DNA of 64,000 bases from [Clostridium] clostridioforme AGR2157 (GCF_000424325.1 NZ_AUJR01000004.1:62001-126000); one strand, 5' to 3'; numbered from the stretch's first letter, positions 22,573-31,748 are shown. Numbers and translations are program-made. The notes: generated by a model not told the origin, from the letters alone.

Positions 22573-22591
22573 TCGGGCCAAGTTGACCCGA
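22573..22591. repeat. 19-bp palindromic repeat, left copy
   Basis: TCGGGCCAAGTTGACCCGA. It matches 17 of 19 bases, in direct orientation, with TCGGGACAAGTTGGCCCGA at 23939-23957. The two copies bracket an AT-rich 1.35-kb island. Confidence 0.85.
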
Positions 22592-22835
22592 GGTAAAATA
22601 AAGTCAATGAACAAATTAGATTTTATTATTATTTGAGATTAGATATAAAGAATTTTACGATAAATTGATTTAAATGCTACAAATTGATAAAATCTGTTCA
22701 TAATCAAGATGGTTTTTTTACAATGTTTAGAATATAATCAGAATTCATAAACTAACAATAGAAATAGAATTGATTGTGATATAGATAAAAATATGATACA
22801 ATACAAATACCAAAATATGTAAAGGAGGTTGAAAA
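22592..22835. other. AT-rich region upstream of the cargo gene
   Basis: About 245 bp, clearly richer in A and T than the rest of the window. No ORF of note. It probably holds the cargo gene promoter; several TATAAT-like boxes exist and none can be preferred. Confidence 0.4.
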
Positions 22836-23690
22836 ATGGGGACAATACGTGATGATGTTTTTTTAGGAACAGCAGAGAAATACAATCAAAAACTTGAAAT
22901 GCTCGCTAAGATGGCACAGCCAGAAAAATGGACTTATAAAAAAATTCAGGATATCGATCCTTATCGAATTTTAAGAAATTACATACAGTTTACATATAAT
23001 AGGTTAGATGAAGAAAATAAATTTATTAGTTCGGCAGACGGAAAATTTCGTTGCATGAATACAGGATTATTAACTGTCTATAATCAGGAAATTGTTGCAA
23101 TCTTTGCACAAAATGAGAGGGGAGGAAAGTTACCATGGTTCTTTAATGGCTTTTTTAAGGAAACAGATAAATTTTTTACAACAAACTTTTCATCACTACC
23201 TCCTCTGGCTGATTATTGTGATAATGTCAAAGATTTGATTTATGATAACTGCCTTGAATTAAATTTGAGAAAAGAGCATATAATAGATGATAACTTTGAA
23301 AGGTTTGTTGAGGCTGGTTATTCTAGCAAAGAACTTATAAGTGTCTTGCTTGATGCGGCAAAAGTGACTCTTGAGAAGAAGCTAAAGAGGAATTTCAAGT
23401 TGGCATTACCTTTTTATTACCGTAATACAGAAACCGGGGAGTGTAAGATACAGCTATTAGCCCCTATATATTTTCCAGGAGCTCCAGTCCGATTGGCCTT
23501 AGTATTAAACAAAATACAAAGCGATGCAAAAGAGTATTATGAAGGTGTTACTGTCTTACCTGTAGAGTGGGCATATATGAATTCAAGACTTATTGTAAAG
23601 CCAGACGAAGAATGGGCAAAGATAATGGACGAAATAGATTCTACAAGCGAAAATGATTCTATTCAAAATGCTATTGACAAAATTGATTAG
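22836..23690 (+). CDS. DUF3825-like cargo protein of unknown function
   Basis: A 284-aa soluble protein, AAAGGAGG ribosome site nine bases before ATG. Recognisable segments are DPYRILRNYIQFTYNRLDEE, DGKFRCMNTGLLTVYNQEIV and KLPWFFNGF, which resemble the DUF3825 family (my recollection, not searched). The middle (NFKLALPFYY, IQLLAPIYFPGAPVRLALV) is beta-rich; the C-terminal tail is acidic. No signal peptide or membrane span. It is the only cargo gene in an AT-rich island bracketed by near-identical 19-bp repeats in a mobile element; a single-gene defence or host-interaction role is a reasonable but untested guess. Confidence 0.65.
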   Translation: MGTIRDDVFLGTAEKYNQKLEMLAKMAQPEKWTYKKIQDIDPYRILRNYIQFTYNRLDEENKFISSADGKFRCMNTGLLTVYNQEIVAIFAQNERGGKLPWFFNGFFKETDKFFTTNFSSLPPLADYCDNVKDLIYDNCLELNLRKEHIIDDNFERFVEAGYSSKELISVLLDAAKVTLEKKLKRNFKLALPFYYRNTETGECKIQLLAPIYFPGAPVRLALVLNKIQSDAKEYYEGVTVLPVEWAYMNSRLIVKPDEEWAKIMDEIDSTSENDSIQNAIDKID

Positions 23691-23773
23691 AAGTGATAAG
23701 ATAATTCTGTTGATAAATAAAGATTACAAATACAATTAATTATTAATTACAATTTATAATTACAAAAATTTTA

Positions 23774-23802
23774 GGGAGACAATTTTGTCTCCCATTTTAT
23801 TT
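23774..23802 (+). terminator. Terminator of the cargo gene
   Basis: GGGAGACA pairs with TGTCTCCC around ATTT and runs into ATTTTATTT. It lies about 85 bp after the stop. Confidence 0.8.
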
Positions 23803-23937
23803 GTATTATTATCATTTAATTAACTTAGCCCTGTTCCTATTTCAAAATCACTTTTGTTAGATATCGCATAATTGGTTTCACTAATATATTTTTTGCACAG
23901 ATAAGTTTCGCTATTTATTTCATTTTATCGTAGTCGC

Positions 23938-24245
23938 TTCGGGACAAGTTGGCCCGAAGCCGGAAGAATTACATAAGCCAGAGGTTTCCATATACGCTCT
24001 GTCGGCTGATGAAAGCGGGCAACGATTTTCTCCTTATAAGTCGTAAATCCCGCCCGCTTTCCTGCCGCTACAAAATGCCATTGCCCGTCCCGGCGGCAAT
24101 GGCATTTTCGCGGCAACGCCGACAGAGCGTATAACACACTACACTTTGCTCCGCAAAGTCGTGTGCCAAAGGGTGTCCCTTTGGAAACCCCATTTTGCCA
24201 GAGTGTGGACACACTCCGACAAAATGGCAAAATAAGCGGTATCAA
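23938..24245. other. Second hairpin-rich noncoding block
   Basis: It starts with the right copy of the 19-bp palindrome (TTCGGG...CCCGAA, 23938-23958). Then come AAATGCCATTGCC/GGCAATGGCATTT (about 24072-24107), CCAAAGGG/CCCTTTGG (24165-24183) and CCATTTTGCCAGAGTGT with its near-complement ACACTCCGACAAAATGG (about 24190-24227). A long minus-strand frame spans it but its protein is Cys/Arg-rich and improbable. Likely a transfer or replication origin, or a structured RNA. Confidence 0.55.
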
Positions 24246-24408
24246 TCTGCTGTTACAAATATAGCAGAATTGACCGCTTATTTTGTTGCAAGCCGTTCTG
24301 TCTTTATGATTACTTTATGTGTTTTTGTGATTTCGAGTATGCTCATACAGAGCTGAAAAATATGCATAATTATGATATAATAATTACAAAGAACAGGAGG
24401 CAAAAATC

Positions 24409-24765
24409 ATGAAAGAATTAGGAGAACGCCTGCGGACATTGCGCGAAAGCGTTAAACTCTCACAGGTAAAAATGGCGGAGTTATTGGGAGTAAAACAATC
24501 CAGCATTAACCGATATGAACAGGGGCTTTCGGCCCCCTCTTTAGAAACACTTTTGCAGTATGCGGATTATTTTGATGTATCTATGGATTATCTCTTTGCA
24601 CGTACAGATAAGCCACAGGGCAAGCTATACGAATATCGTCCCAAGATTACAGCCGGAAGTGAGGAAATGAAGCAGTTTATTGAAATGTGTTTTGACCCAC
24701 AATCACCTATGAGTGAGAAGCTAAAGCAAACGCTTCTTCAATTGATGGAGGAGGATACAAAATGA
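24409..24765 (+). CDS. XRE-family regulator upstream of the recombinase
   Basis: A 118-aa protein with an XRE helix-turn-helix at residues about 5-60 (ERLRTLRESVKLSQVKMAEL, then GVKQSSINRYEQGLSAPSLE) and a short helical tail. ACAGGAGG lies before the ATG. Its last codon overlaps the recombinase start (ATGA at 24762), so the two are translationally coupled; regulation of element excision would be the expected job. Confidence 0.88.
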   Translation: MKELGERLRTLRESVKLSQVKMAELLGVKQSSINRYEQGLSAPSLETLLQYADYFDVSMDYLFARTDKPQGKLYEYRPKITAGSEEMKQFIEMCFDPQSPMSEKLKQTLLQLMEEDTK

Positions 24766-25858
24766 ATGGTGTCATTTATGCCCGTTATTCATCTGATAAC
24801 CAAAGGGAAGAAAGTATTGAGGGACAGTTAAGGGAATGTAAGGAATACGCCGAGCGTAACGGTATTACAATTTTGGGAACCTATATCGACCGGGCGTTGT
24901 CCGCAAAAACGGACAACCGACCAGAATTTCAGCACATGATTAAGGACAGCGCAAAGGGATTGTTTGACATTGCACTTGTATGGAAATTAGACCGTTTTGC
25001 ACGGAACCGTTATGACAGCGCACGCTACAAGAATATTTTGAAAAAGAATGGCGTAAAAGTAATTTCTGCAAGAGAGAATATTTCAGAGGGCAGTGAGGGA
25101 ATTATTCTGGAAGCTATGCTTGAGGGATATGCGGAATACTATTCTGCGGAACTATCAGAAAAAGTTATTCGGGGACTTACTGATAATGCGCTGAAATGTA
25201 AATATAATGGCGGTACTGTTCCTTTAGGTTATTATATTGATGAACAACAATATTATCAGATTGACCCCAAGACCATACACTGAAAGTACATCACTATTAC
25301 CGCTGTGTGAATACCAAGAAAAAGAAGCTCTGCACTAAGAAAGCGGTCAAGAAAGATTGGATTGAAGATTTAGTTATTAACTGCACAATGAAAGCTATCA
25401 TGAATGATGAAGTCATGGAACGTCTGATTGATACGCTTATGGAGTTACAGAAAAAGGAAAGTACAAATTTGCCCCTTTTGAAGAAACAGCTTGCAGAAAC
25501 GGAGAAAGGTATCAACAATATGCTGAACGCTATCCAGGCCGGAATTTTTACCCCGTCTACCAAACAGCGATTGGACGAATTGGAAGAAGCCAAGAGCCAG
25601 CTTGAAGTTAGTATTTTGCAGGAAGAAATGCAGAAGCCCATGCTGACAAGGGAACAGATAGCATTTTTTATTTACCGGTTCCGAAAGTTTGACACAACAA
25701 AACGGGAACAACGGCAAAGACTGATTGACAGTTTTGTGAATGCGGTATATCTTTATGAGGACAAGGTTGTTATGACTTTTAATTATAAAGATGGTTCCAA
25801 GACCGTAACACTTGCCGAGGTGGAGGGTTCGGATTTATCCTGCTTCGGTGCATTTTAG
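24762..25858 (+). pseudogene. Large serine recombinase, internally deleted and frameshifted
   Basis: The first part (24762-25283, 173 codons) is an intact resolvase catalytic domain: YARYSSDNQREESIEGQLRE with the catalytic serine at residue 10 or 11, then DRFARNRYDSARYKN. It stops right after PKTIH. The following frame, open from about 25284 to 25858, continues with HHYYRCVNTKKKKLC, the second half of the zinc ribbon, and a coiled-coil tail. The recombinase domain and first zinc cysteines, about 170-200 residues in intact relatives, are missing and the junction is out of frame. The enzyme that moved the element is therefore dead. Confidence 0.88.
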
Positions 25859-25859
25859 A

Positions 25860-25893
25860 GAAAGGAATCCTTCCGAATGGGATTCCTTTTTTG
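25860..25893 (+). terminator. Terminator at the right end of the element
   Basis: AAAGGAATCC pairs with GGGATTCCTTT across an eight-base loop and is followed by more Ts. It directly follows the recombinase stop. Confidence 0.85.
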
Positions 25894-25908
25894 TTTTTCA
25901 TAAACTCC

Positions 25909-26028
25909 ATGGCGGACCGTATCAGGGCGGACCGCTTTGATGAAGCTGCCGGCTCATATCCGGAGCCGGAAAAGGCTTACGGGGAGATAGAATTCGGAGG
26001 ATGGGACCCGCTACAGCAATACCTTTGA
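25909..26028 (+). pseudogene. Possible gene remnant at the right junction
   Basis: A 39-codon frame, MADRIRADRFDEAAGSYPEP ending GGWDPLQQYL, GC-rich like the host. No ribosome site. It looks like the C-terminal end of a host protein cut by the insertion or an older rearrangement; no matching N-terminal part is seen at the left end of the element. Low confidence. Confidence 0.3.
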
Positions 26029-26131
26029 GTGGTGCGCCCGGGAAAATGGCGGAAATAAATAAAACAGGTGAGCAGAACGTGGGAACTGGAATATTCTGAC
26101 AGTAGAGACTTTTGTGAAGAAGGAGTTCCAT

Positions 26132-27097
26132 ATGAAACGTTGTGTACCGTTAGAGCCAGCGGCAGAGGAGGTCTGTCAGGCAAATTCCAAACCGCCCCTT
26201 ATATTTGAACTGCCCCCTGCCGAGGGAAGGCTGGTTCTGGAAAAGGCCCAGGATGCGCCTGTGTACAAATATCCGGCCCGTGTCAGCAAGGTGCGGGTCA
26301 ATACCGGAAGATGGAGGACCATTCCGGTATGGCTGGTGGATCCGGGAGTTTCCTGCCAGCCGGCCAATGTCATCTTTTATATCCACGGCGCAGGCTGGGT
26401 GTTCGGAAGCTTCCACACCCATGAAAAGCTGGTAAGGGAGCTGGCTGCCAGGACCGGGTGCCTTTTGATATTCCCGGAGTACTCACGTTCGCCTGAGGTG
26501 CGCTGCCCCACAGCCATTGAGCAGTGCTACAGCGTCATGTGTACGGCTCCCGAACTTGTGAAATCCATGGGATATGCCATGAATCCCGGAACCTTCACCG
26601 TGGCGGGGGACAGTGTGGGAGGCAATATGGCCACGGTCATGACCCTCATGTCAAAGTACAGGAAGGGACCCTTCATCCAGAAACAGCTGCTGTATTACCC
26701 GGTCACCAATGCCTGCTTCGATACCTGTTCCTACAATGAATTTGCAGCGGGATACTATCTGTACCGGGCAGGCATGCAGTGGTTCTGGAACCAGTATGCC
26801 CCCTGCCGGAGAGACAGGGGACAGATTACGGTCTCGCCTCTTCGGGCGTCCGTGGAACAGCTCAGGGGGCTGCCGGATGCCATGATACTGAACGGCGAGG
26901 CGGATGTCCTCAGGGACGAGGGTGAGGCCTATGCCAGGAAGCTGCGTGAGGCGGGGGCGGATGTGACGGCCCTGCGGTTCCAGGCCATAATCCACGATTT
27001 TGTCATGCTCAATTCCCTGGACCAGACAAGGGCCTGCCGGGCGGCCATGGATGTGTCCACGGAATGGATTAACCGGAAGAACCGGGAAAAACAGTAA
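26132..27097 (+). CDS. Alpha/beta hydrolase, acetyl-esterase/HSL type
   Basis: A 321-aa protein with AAGGAG seven bases before ATG 26132. It has the hormone-sensitive-lipase signature IHGAGWVFGSF (oxyanion hole) and nucleophile motif GDSVGGNM, serine at about residue 158; the acid is probably the Asp in GEADVLRDEG and the base the His in IIHDFVM. The lid region is hydrophobic. Such enzymes cleave short-chain esters, for instance acetyl groups of plant polysaccharides. The glycine normally third in HGGG is alanine here. Monocistronic, with a terminator 20 bp after the stop. Confidence 0.88.
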   Translation: MKRCVPLEPAAEEVCQANSKPPLIFELPPAEGRLVLEKAQDAPVYKYPARVSKVRVNTGRWRTIPVWLVDPGVSCQPANVIFYIHGAGWVFGSFHTHEKLVRELAARTGCLLIFPEYSRSPEVRCPTAIEQCYSVMCTAPELVKSMGYAMNPGTFTVAGDSVGGNMATVMTLMSKYRKGPFIQKQLLYYPVTNACFDTCSYNEFAAGYYLYRAGMQWFWNQYAPCRRDRGQITVSPLRASVEQLRGLPDAMILNGEADVLRDEGEAYARKLREAGADVTALRFQAIIHDFVMLNSLDQTRACRAAMDVSTEWINRKNREKQ

Positions 27098-27117
27098 GCC
27101 GGTAAAACAAAACAAAG

Positions 27118-27154
27118 GCGGAGACAGCGCACAGGTCTCTGCTTTTTCTTTTTT
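27118..27154 (+). terminator. Terminator after the esterase
   Basis: GCGGAGAC pairs with GTCTCTGC (one G-U) around an eight- to nine-base loop, followed by TTTTTCTTTTTT. Confidence 0.85.
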
Positions 27155-27250
27155 AAAGGGAAGAATCTTGAAAATGGACGTGTAATATTTTATACTGAAA
27201 GACAGCAATTGGATGGTATGGAAAAAAATACATAAGAGGGGGGATGGATT

Positions 27251-28875
27251 ATGATAAAGGTATTTCTTGTGGAAGATGAGATCGTCATGCGGGACGGCAT
27301 CAAGAACAACATCCCATGGGAGAAGGAGGGGCTGGAATTCGCGGGGGAAGCCAGCGACGGAGAACTGGCCTATCCGCTTATCAGGAAGGCGCAGCCGGAC
27401 ATCCTCATAACGGATATCCGCATGCCCTTCATGGATGGACTGGAACTCTCTGAACTGGTGAAGAAGGAATTTCCCAAAATCAAAATCATTATCCTCAGCG
27501 GGTACAATGAATTTGACTATGCCAAGCAGGCCATCCACATCGGGGTGACGGACTACCTTCTGAAGCCCATTACGGCAGCCAAGCTTCTGGAAGCAGTAAA
27601 GAAGGTGGCGGATGTGATTGAGAAGGAGCGGGAGGATGCCCGGCTCATGGATAAGTACCGCCTGGAGATGGCGGAGAACACGGTGCTGGAACGCCAGCGC
27701 CTGCTGCGTGACCTGGTGACGGGGCGGGTCAATTTTAAGGAAGCCCTGGAACGGGGGGAGCAGGTGGGGATGGATTTGTCCGCTTCCTTTTACCAGCTCA
27801 TGCTGTTTAAGCTCATACCCATGGGCTCTGCCGTCGCATATTCCGGCCGGGTGGTATCCTGCCAGGAGGCCATTGAGGAACGGATGGAGGGCCGGCAGCA
27901 TATCCTGGTTTTTGACCGCGGAGACGAGGGATGGGCCTTCATCCTCACAGGGGAGTCTGAGCAGGAGGTGGAGCGCAGGATGAGCGAGTGTGCCGCCAGC
28001 CTGGGAAAGATGGCCGGGGCCTATAAGGACATACAGTATTTCGGCGGAATCGGAAGCTGCGTGAACCGTCTGGGTGATTTGAAGACCTCCTATATGCAGG
28101 CGGGGCGGGCTTTTGCGGCCAGATTTTTCACGGAGATGAACCGGATTATAAGCTACAGCCAGATGGACGGCATGGTCCACGGAACCGGGGATACCATTGA
28201 TATCCACTCTGTGGATGCGTCTAAGGTGAAAGGACCCTGGAAAATTTCCTGAAACAGGGGACCGTGGGAGAGGCATCCGGGTTTGTGGAGGAGTATTTCC
28301 AGAATGTGGGAGAAAAGAACTGCCAGTCCTTTATGTTCCGCCAGTACATTGTCATGGACTGCTATCTCTGCGTCAGCACGTTTCTGGAACAGCTGGGACT
28401 GGACATGGGACGCCTTCCCCGGGAACTGTCGGATATGGAAAAGGTCCTTAAGGACGGTTATACCCTGGACATGCTGAAGGAGAAGCTGGTGAGGCTCTTT
28501 GAGGAGGTCATGACCTTAAGGGACAGCCAGACAGCCGGCAAGTACAGCCAGGTTCTGGACGAGGCCAAGGCGTTTATCCATGATAATTACGCCAAGGAGG
28601 AGATTTCCCTGAACACAGTGGCTGCCAGGGTCAATATCAGCCCCAGCTATTTCAGCTCCATCTTCAGCCAGGAGATGGGAGTGACCTTTGTGGAGTTTCT
28701 GACAGGGGTGCGCATGGAAAAGGCAAAGGAGCTGCTGATGTGCTCTAATCTTAAGACCTCTGAAATCGGGTACGAGGTGGGATATAAGGATTCCCATTAC
28801 TTCGGCTATCTGTTCAAGAAAACCGTTGGATGTACGCCCAAGGAGTACAGGGCGGGAAGCAGGGAGGGTTCATGA
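27251..28875 (+). pseudogene. YesN-type response regulator, split by a frameshift
   Basis: Two adjoining frames make one AraC-type response regulator of about 541 aa. Frame 1 (27251-28252) has the receiver domain with phospho-acceptor D55 (ILITDIRMPFMDG) and the linker; it runs off at KVKGPWKIS. Frame 2 continues from about 28231 as TLENFLKQGTVGEASGFVEE and ends at 28875 with the two AraC helix-turn-helices (SLNTVAARVNISPSYFSSIF and SEIGYEVGYKDSHYFGYLF). One base is missing near 28222-28240. Only a sequencing error, a true inactivation or rare frameshifting can explain it. Its stop overlaps the kinase start by ATGA. Confidence 0.85.
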
Positions 28876-30455
28876 CAGAAAAATGGAGGACCAGGTCCGG
28901 CGGGAAGGAGCAGGACGGCGGGAAGGAGTGGGACGGAAACCGCATTCTGGAGCGCCTGTCTCTGGAAAAGCGTCTGAACCTGATGACATTTATCATCATC
29001 ATCCCTCTGGCGGTGCTGGTTATTTATCTCATGGCCACGGTGGTCAAGTTCTGCAATGCCTACACCCAGAGCGTCGCCAACATCACCCAGGCCAACAGCG
29101 TCACGGCCAACCTGCGGGAGGATGTGGACTACAGCATGTACCGCATTGTCATAGGAATGCGGACCTACCAGTCCATCCACGAGCTGATGGAGGAGGACCG
29201 GCCCTACGGATGGGAGCAGATTAAGGACCCCCATCAAACCATAAGCGATGCCAGAAAGACCTACCGTCAGCTGTTAAAGCGGACGCCGAAGGGGGCCAAC
29301 CGGTCCAGGATTAACTGGCTTCTTCACTGTCTGGACCAGCTGGAACAGAGGGTGAACGAGATAGAGGACAACCTTCCCCACGGCATGTACGATAAGAACA
29401 TGGAAATCCTGGATTACGGCGTCCGGGTGCTGACCGCTGACATTGAGAAGCAGGGCAGGGAGTATGTGTACTACGAGACGCTGCATGTCCAGGAAATACA
29501 GAAAGAGCTGGAGAGCCAGGAGCACACGGCCATTGTGGTCAGCCTGACCCTGCTGGTATCCATCCTTCTCATCAGCCTGATTCTCAGCCGCAGGATAACC
29601 AAGAGCGTCACCGTGCCCATTCAGAAGCTCTGCAACGAGACAGAGAGGGTTGCAAAGGGAGATTTCACCTCCGGCCCCAAGATCGAGGCAGGGGATGAGC
29701 TGGCAATCCTTGCGGGAAGCTTTGACCATATGAAGAAGGAAATCGGGCGGCTGATTGAGGATATACGGCAGGAACAGAACCAGCGGCGCGTCATGGAGCT
29801 GCAGCTTCTCCAGGAGCAGATTAATCCTCATTTTCTCTACAACACCCTGGATACCATCGTGTGGCTGGCGGAGGGAGGTCAGAACCGGGCCGTGGTGGAC
29901 ATGGTCACCTCCCTGTCAGAATTTTTCCGCACAACCCTCAGCGGCGGAAAGGATTTCATCACCATGCGCGAGGAAATCGGCCATATTAAAAGCTATCTCC
30001 AAATCCAGAAGATCCGCTACCAGGATATCATGGACTATGAAGTCACACTTGAAAAATCCCTGGAGGAATGCAGAATCCTGAAGCTTACCCTCCAGCCCCT
30101 GGTGGAGAATGCCCTCTACCACGGCATCAAGAACAAAAGGGGGAAGGGACACATCTGGGTCCGGGGATACGCAAAGGAGGACATGGCTGTGCTGGAGGTG
30201 GAGGATGACGGCGCCGGCATGACGGAGGAGGAGACGGAGGCCGTAAGGCGTAAGCTCAGAGGGGAAAAGGACCGGCTTTTCCGGGAAGGACCGGCTCCCA
30301 AGGGCGGTTTCGGACTGTTCAATGTGGCGGAACGCCTGCGGCTGAACTACGGTTCCCGGTGCAGCCTGGAATTCCACAGCGTTCTGGGCAGGGGCACAAG
30401 GGCTGTGGTGGCCATTCCCCTGGAAGCCAGGGATGATGGGAGAGGGGAGAGTTGA
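28872..30455 (+). CDS. YesM-type sensor histidine kinase
   Basis: A 527-aa kinase: polar N-terminal tail of 35 residues, membrane span 1 (LMTFIIIIPLAVLVIYLMAT), an outer sensor of about 150 residues, span 2 (AIVVSLTLLVSILLISLIL), a HAMP segment, the His_kinase block QINPHFLYNTLDTIVWLA with phospho-acceptor H320, and an HATPase with VENALYHGIK and GGFGLFNVAERL. ATG 28872 overlaps the regulator stop. With YesN it should sense a sugar and control the importer beginning 170 bp on. Followed by a terminator. Confidence 0.9.
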   Translation: MTEKWRTRSGGKEQDGGKEWDGNRILERLSLEKRLNLMTFIIIIPLAVLVIYLMATVVKFCNAYTQSVANITQANSVTANLREDVDYSMYRIVIGMRTYQSIHELMEEDRPYGWEQIKDPHQTISDARKTYRQLLKRTPKGANRSRINWLLHCLDQLEQRVNEIEDNLPHGMYDKNMEILDYGVRVLTADIEKQGREYVYYETLHVQEIQKELESQEHTAIVVSLTLLVSILLISLILSRRITKSVTVPIQKLCNETERVAKGDFTSGPKIEAGDELAILAGSFDHMKKEIGRLIEDIRQEQNQRRVMELQLLQEQINPHFLYNTLDTIVWLAEGGQNRAVVDMVTSLSEFFRTTLSGGKDFITMREEIGHIKSYLQIQKIRYQDIMDYEVTLEKSLEECRILKLTLQPLVENALYHGIKNKRGKGHIWVRGYAKEDMAVLEVEDDGAGMTEEETEAVRRKLRGEKDRLFREGPAPKGGFGLFNVAERLRLNYGSRCSLEFHSVLGRGTRAVVAIPLEARDDGRGES

Positions 30456-30530
30456 AAAATATCCCACCATAATCGTAAAAAAACACCCAAATGTATGAAC
30501 AAACTATGAAAATTCTAAAAATCGTGTACA

Positions 30531-30557
30531 AAACAACGGAGAAATTCCGTTGTTTTT
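30531..30557 (+). terminator. Terminator after the YesM kinase
   Basis: AAACAACGGA pairs with TCCGTTGTTT around a GAAAT loop, then five Ts. It insulates the two-component genes from ytfQ. Confidence 0.88.
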
Positions 30558-30584
30558 GTTATTAACAACTGATATTATTATACA
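30556..30584 (+). promoter_or_regulatory. Promoter of the ytfQ operon
   Basis: TTGTTA at 30556-30561 and TATACA at 30579-30584 with a 17-base spacer, 43 bases upstream of the ytfQ start codon. Confidence 0.55.
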
Positions 30585-30626
30585 AACAAGGGGAAACAAA
30601 ATACAAATCAAGGAGGTTTACGTATT

Positions 30627-31715
30627 ATGAGGAAAAAAGGATTAAGCGTTATGTTATGTGCGGCAATGGCAGCATCCCTGCTGGCAGGGTGCGGCGGCGG
30701 AAGCAAGCCTGCAGAGACAACGGCAGCTCCGGCAGCAGAGACAACCGCGGCAGCAGCCGACACAACGGCAGCTCCTGAGAAGTCAGAGTCAGAGGCAAAG
30801 GATGATGCGGCATCCGGCGATTTGATTGTGGTTGGATATGCGCAGGTTGGCGCTGAGTCTGACTGGAGAACAGCTAATACAGAGTCCTTCAAGTCCACCT
30901 TTACAGAGGAAAACGGCTACAAGCTGATTTTTGACGATGCACAGCAGAAACAGGAGAACCAGATTAAGGCCATCAGAAGCTTCATCCAGCAGGATGTTGA
31001 CTACATCGTAGTAGCTCCTGTAGTTGAAACAGGATGGGAGGCAGTTCTCCAGGAAGCACAGGAAGCAGGAATTCCGGTTATCCTGTCCGACCGCCAAATG
31101 GACGTGGATGAAAGCCTGTATGAGTGCTGGGTAGGCGGCAACTTTTCAAGGGAAGGCGAGACAGCAGGAAACTGGCTGGCTGATTACTTAAAGGCACAGG
31201 GAAGAGACGGCGAGGACATCAACATCGTTACCCTTCAGGGAACCATCGGGGCATCCGCCCAGGTTGGCCGTACAGAAGGTTTCGGAAACATCTTAAAGCA
31301 GCATGACAACTGGAAAATGTTAGATATGCAGACAGGTGAATTCACACAGGCTAAGGGCCAGGAGGTTATGGAATCCTTCCTTAAATCCTATGACGATATC
31401 GATGTGGTAGTGGCTGAGAACGACAACATGGCATTTGGCGCTATCGACGCAATCAAGGCAGCCGGCAAGACCTGCGGACCTGACGGCGACATCATCATCT
31501 TCTCTTTCGACGCGGTTAAGGCAGCATTTGACGCCATGATAGCCGGCGATTTAAACGCAGCATTTGAGTGCAACCCATTACACGGACCGCGTGTAGATGA
31601 AATCATCAAGAAGCTGGAGAAGGGCGAGACCGTTGAGAAGATTCAGTATGTAGACGAAGCTTACTTCGATACATCCATGGATTTGGAATCCATCAAGGCT
31701 GAGCGTGCTTATTAA
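30627..31715 (+). CDS. ytfQ: Sugar ABC transporter substrate-binding lipoprotein (YtfQ type)
   Basis: A 362-aa lipoprotein: basic start, hydrophobic stretch and lipobox SLLAGC with the acylated Cys at 22, then a Thr/Ala/Glu-rich linker to residue 60. The mature protein is a type I periplasmic-binding fold: VVGYAQVGAESDWRTANTES, VVAPVVETGWEAVLQEA, PVILSDRQMDV and FSFDAVKAAFDAM, typical of YtfQ, which in E. coli binds galactofuranose. It delivers its sugar to the three genes that follow. Sugar identity here is inferred from the family. Confidence 0.88.
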   Translation: MRKKGLSVMLCAAMAASLLAGCGGGSKPAETTAAPAAETTAAAADTTAAPEKSESEAKDDAASGDLIVVGYAQVGAESDWRTANTESFKSTFTEENGYKLIFDDAQQKQENQIKAIRSFIQQDVDYIVVAPVVETGWEAVLQEAQEAGIPVILSDRQMDVDESLYECWVGGNFSREGETAGNWLADYLKAQGRDGEDINIVTLQGTIGASAQVGRTEGFGNILKQHDNWKMLDMQTGEFTQAKGQEVMESFLKSYDDIDVVVAENDNMAFGAIDAIKAAGKTCGPDGDIIIFSFDAVKAAFDAMIAGDLNAAFECNPLHGPRVDEIIKKLEKGETVEKIQYVDEAYFDTSMDLESIKAERAY

Positions 31716-31748
31716 TCAACATTTTCGTAACAGTTCAGGAAAGGCGGT

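Larger units (their letters stand above)
18185..25895. mobile_element. Integrative mobilizable element, Tn4451-like layout
   Basis: About 7.7 kb between tRNA-Leu(AAG) and the esterase gene, with relaxase (MobV), Cys-rich VLP protein, five HTH regulators, a SymE-like gene, a cargo gene and a large serine recombinase at the right end. Base composition and codon use change sharply within it (AT-rich from about 22.6 to 23.9 kb). MobV plus serine recombinase is the plan of Tn4451-type mobilizable transposons. The recombinase is deleted internally, so the element cannot excise by itself. The end points are estimates: no flanking duplication was found by eye. Confidence 0.78.

Noticed and set aside
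23925-24245. 106-codon minus-strand frame (MIPLILPFCRSVSTLWQNGV...)
   Set aside because: It reads through several strong inverted repeats, is rich in Cys, Arg and Trp, and has no ribosome site; the DNA is better explained as structured noncoding sequence.
18130-25910. Attachment-site duplications at the ends of the mobile element
   Set aside because: No matching direct repeat longer than a few bases could be found by eye between the left (18.13-18.24 kb) and right (25.86-25.92 kb) flanks; serine recombinases leave very short cores, so the ends remain approximate.
26651-28276. 541-codon minus-strand frame across the esterase and yesN
   Set aside because: A shadow frame over two clear plus-strand genes; no start signal, and the protein is rich in His, Gln and Pro as usual for such shadows.
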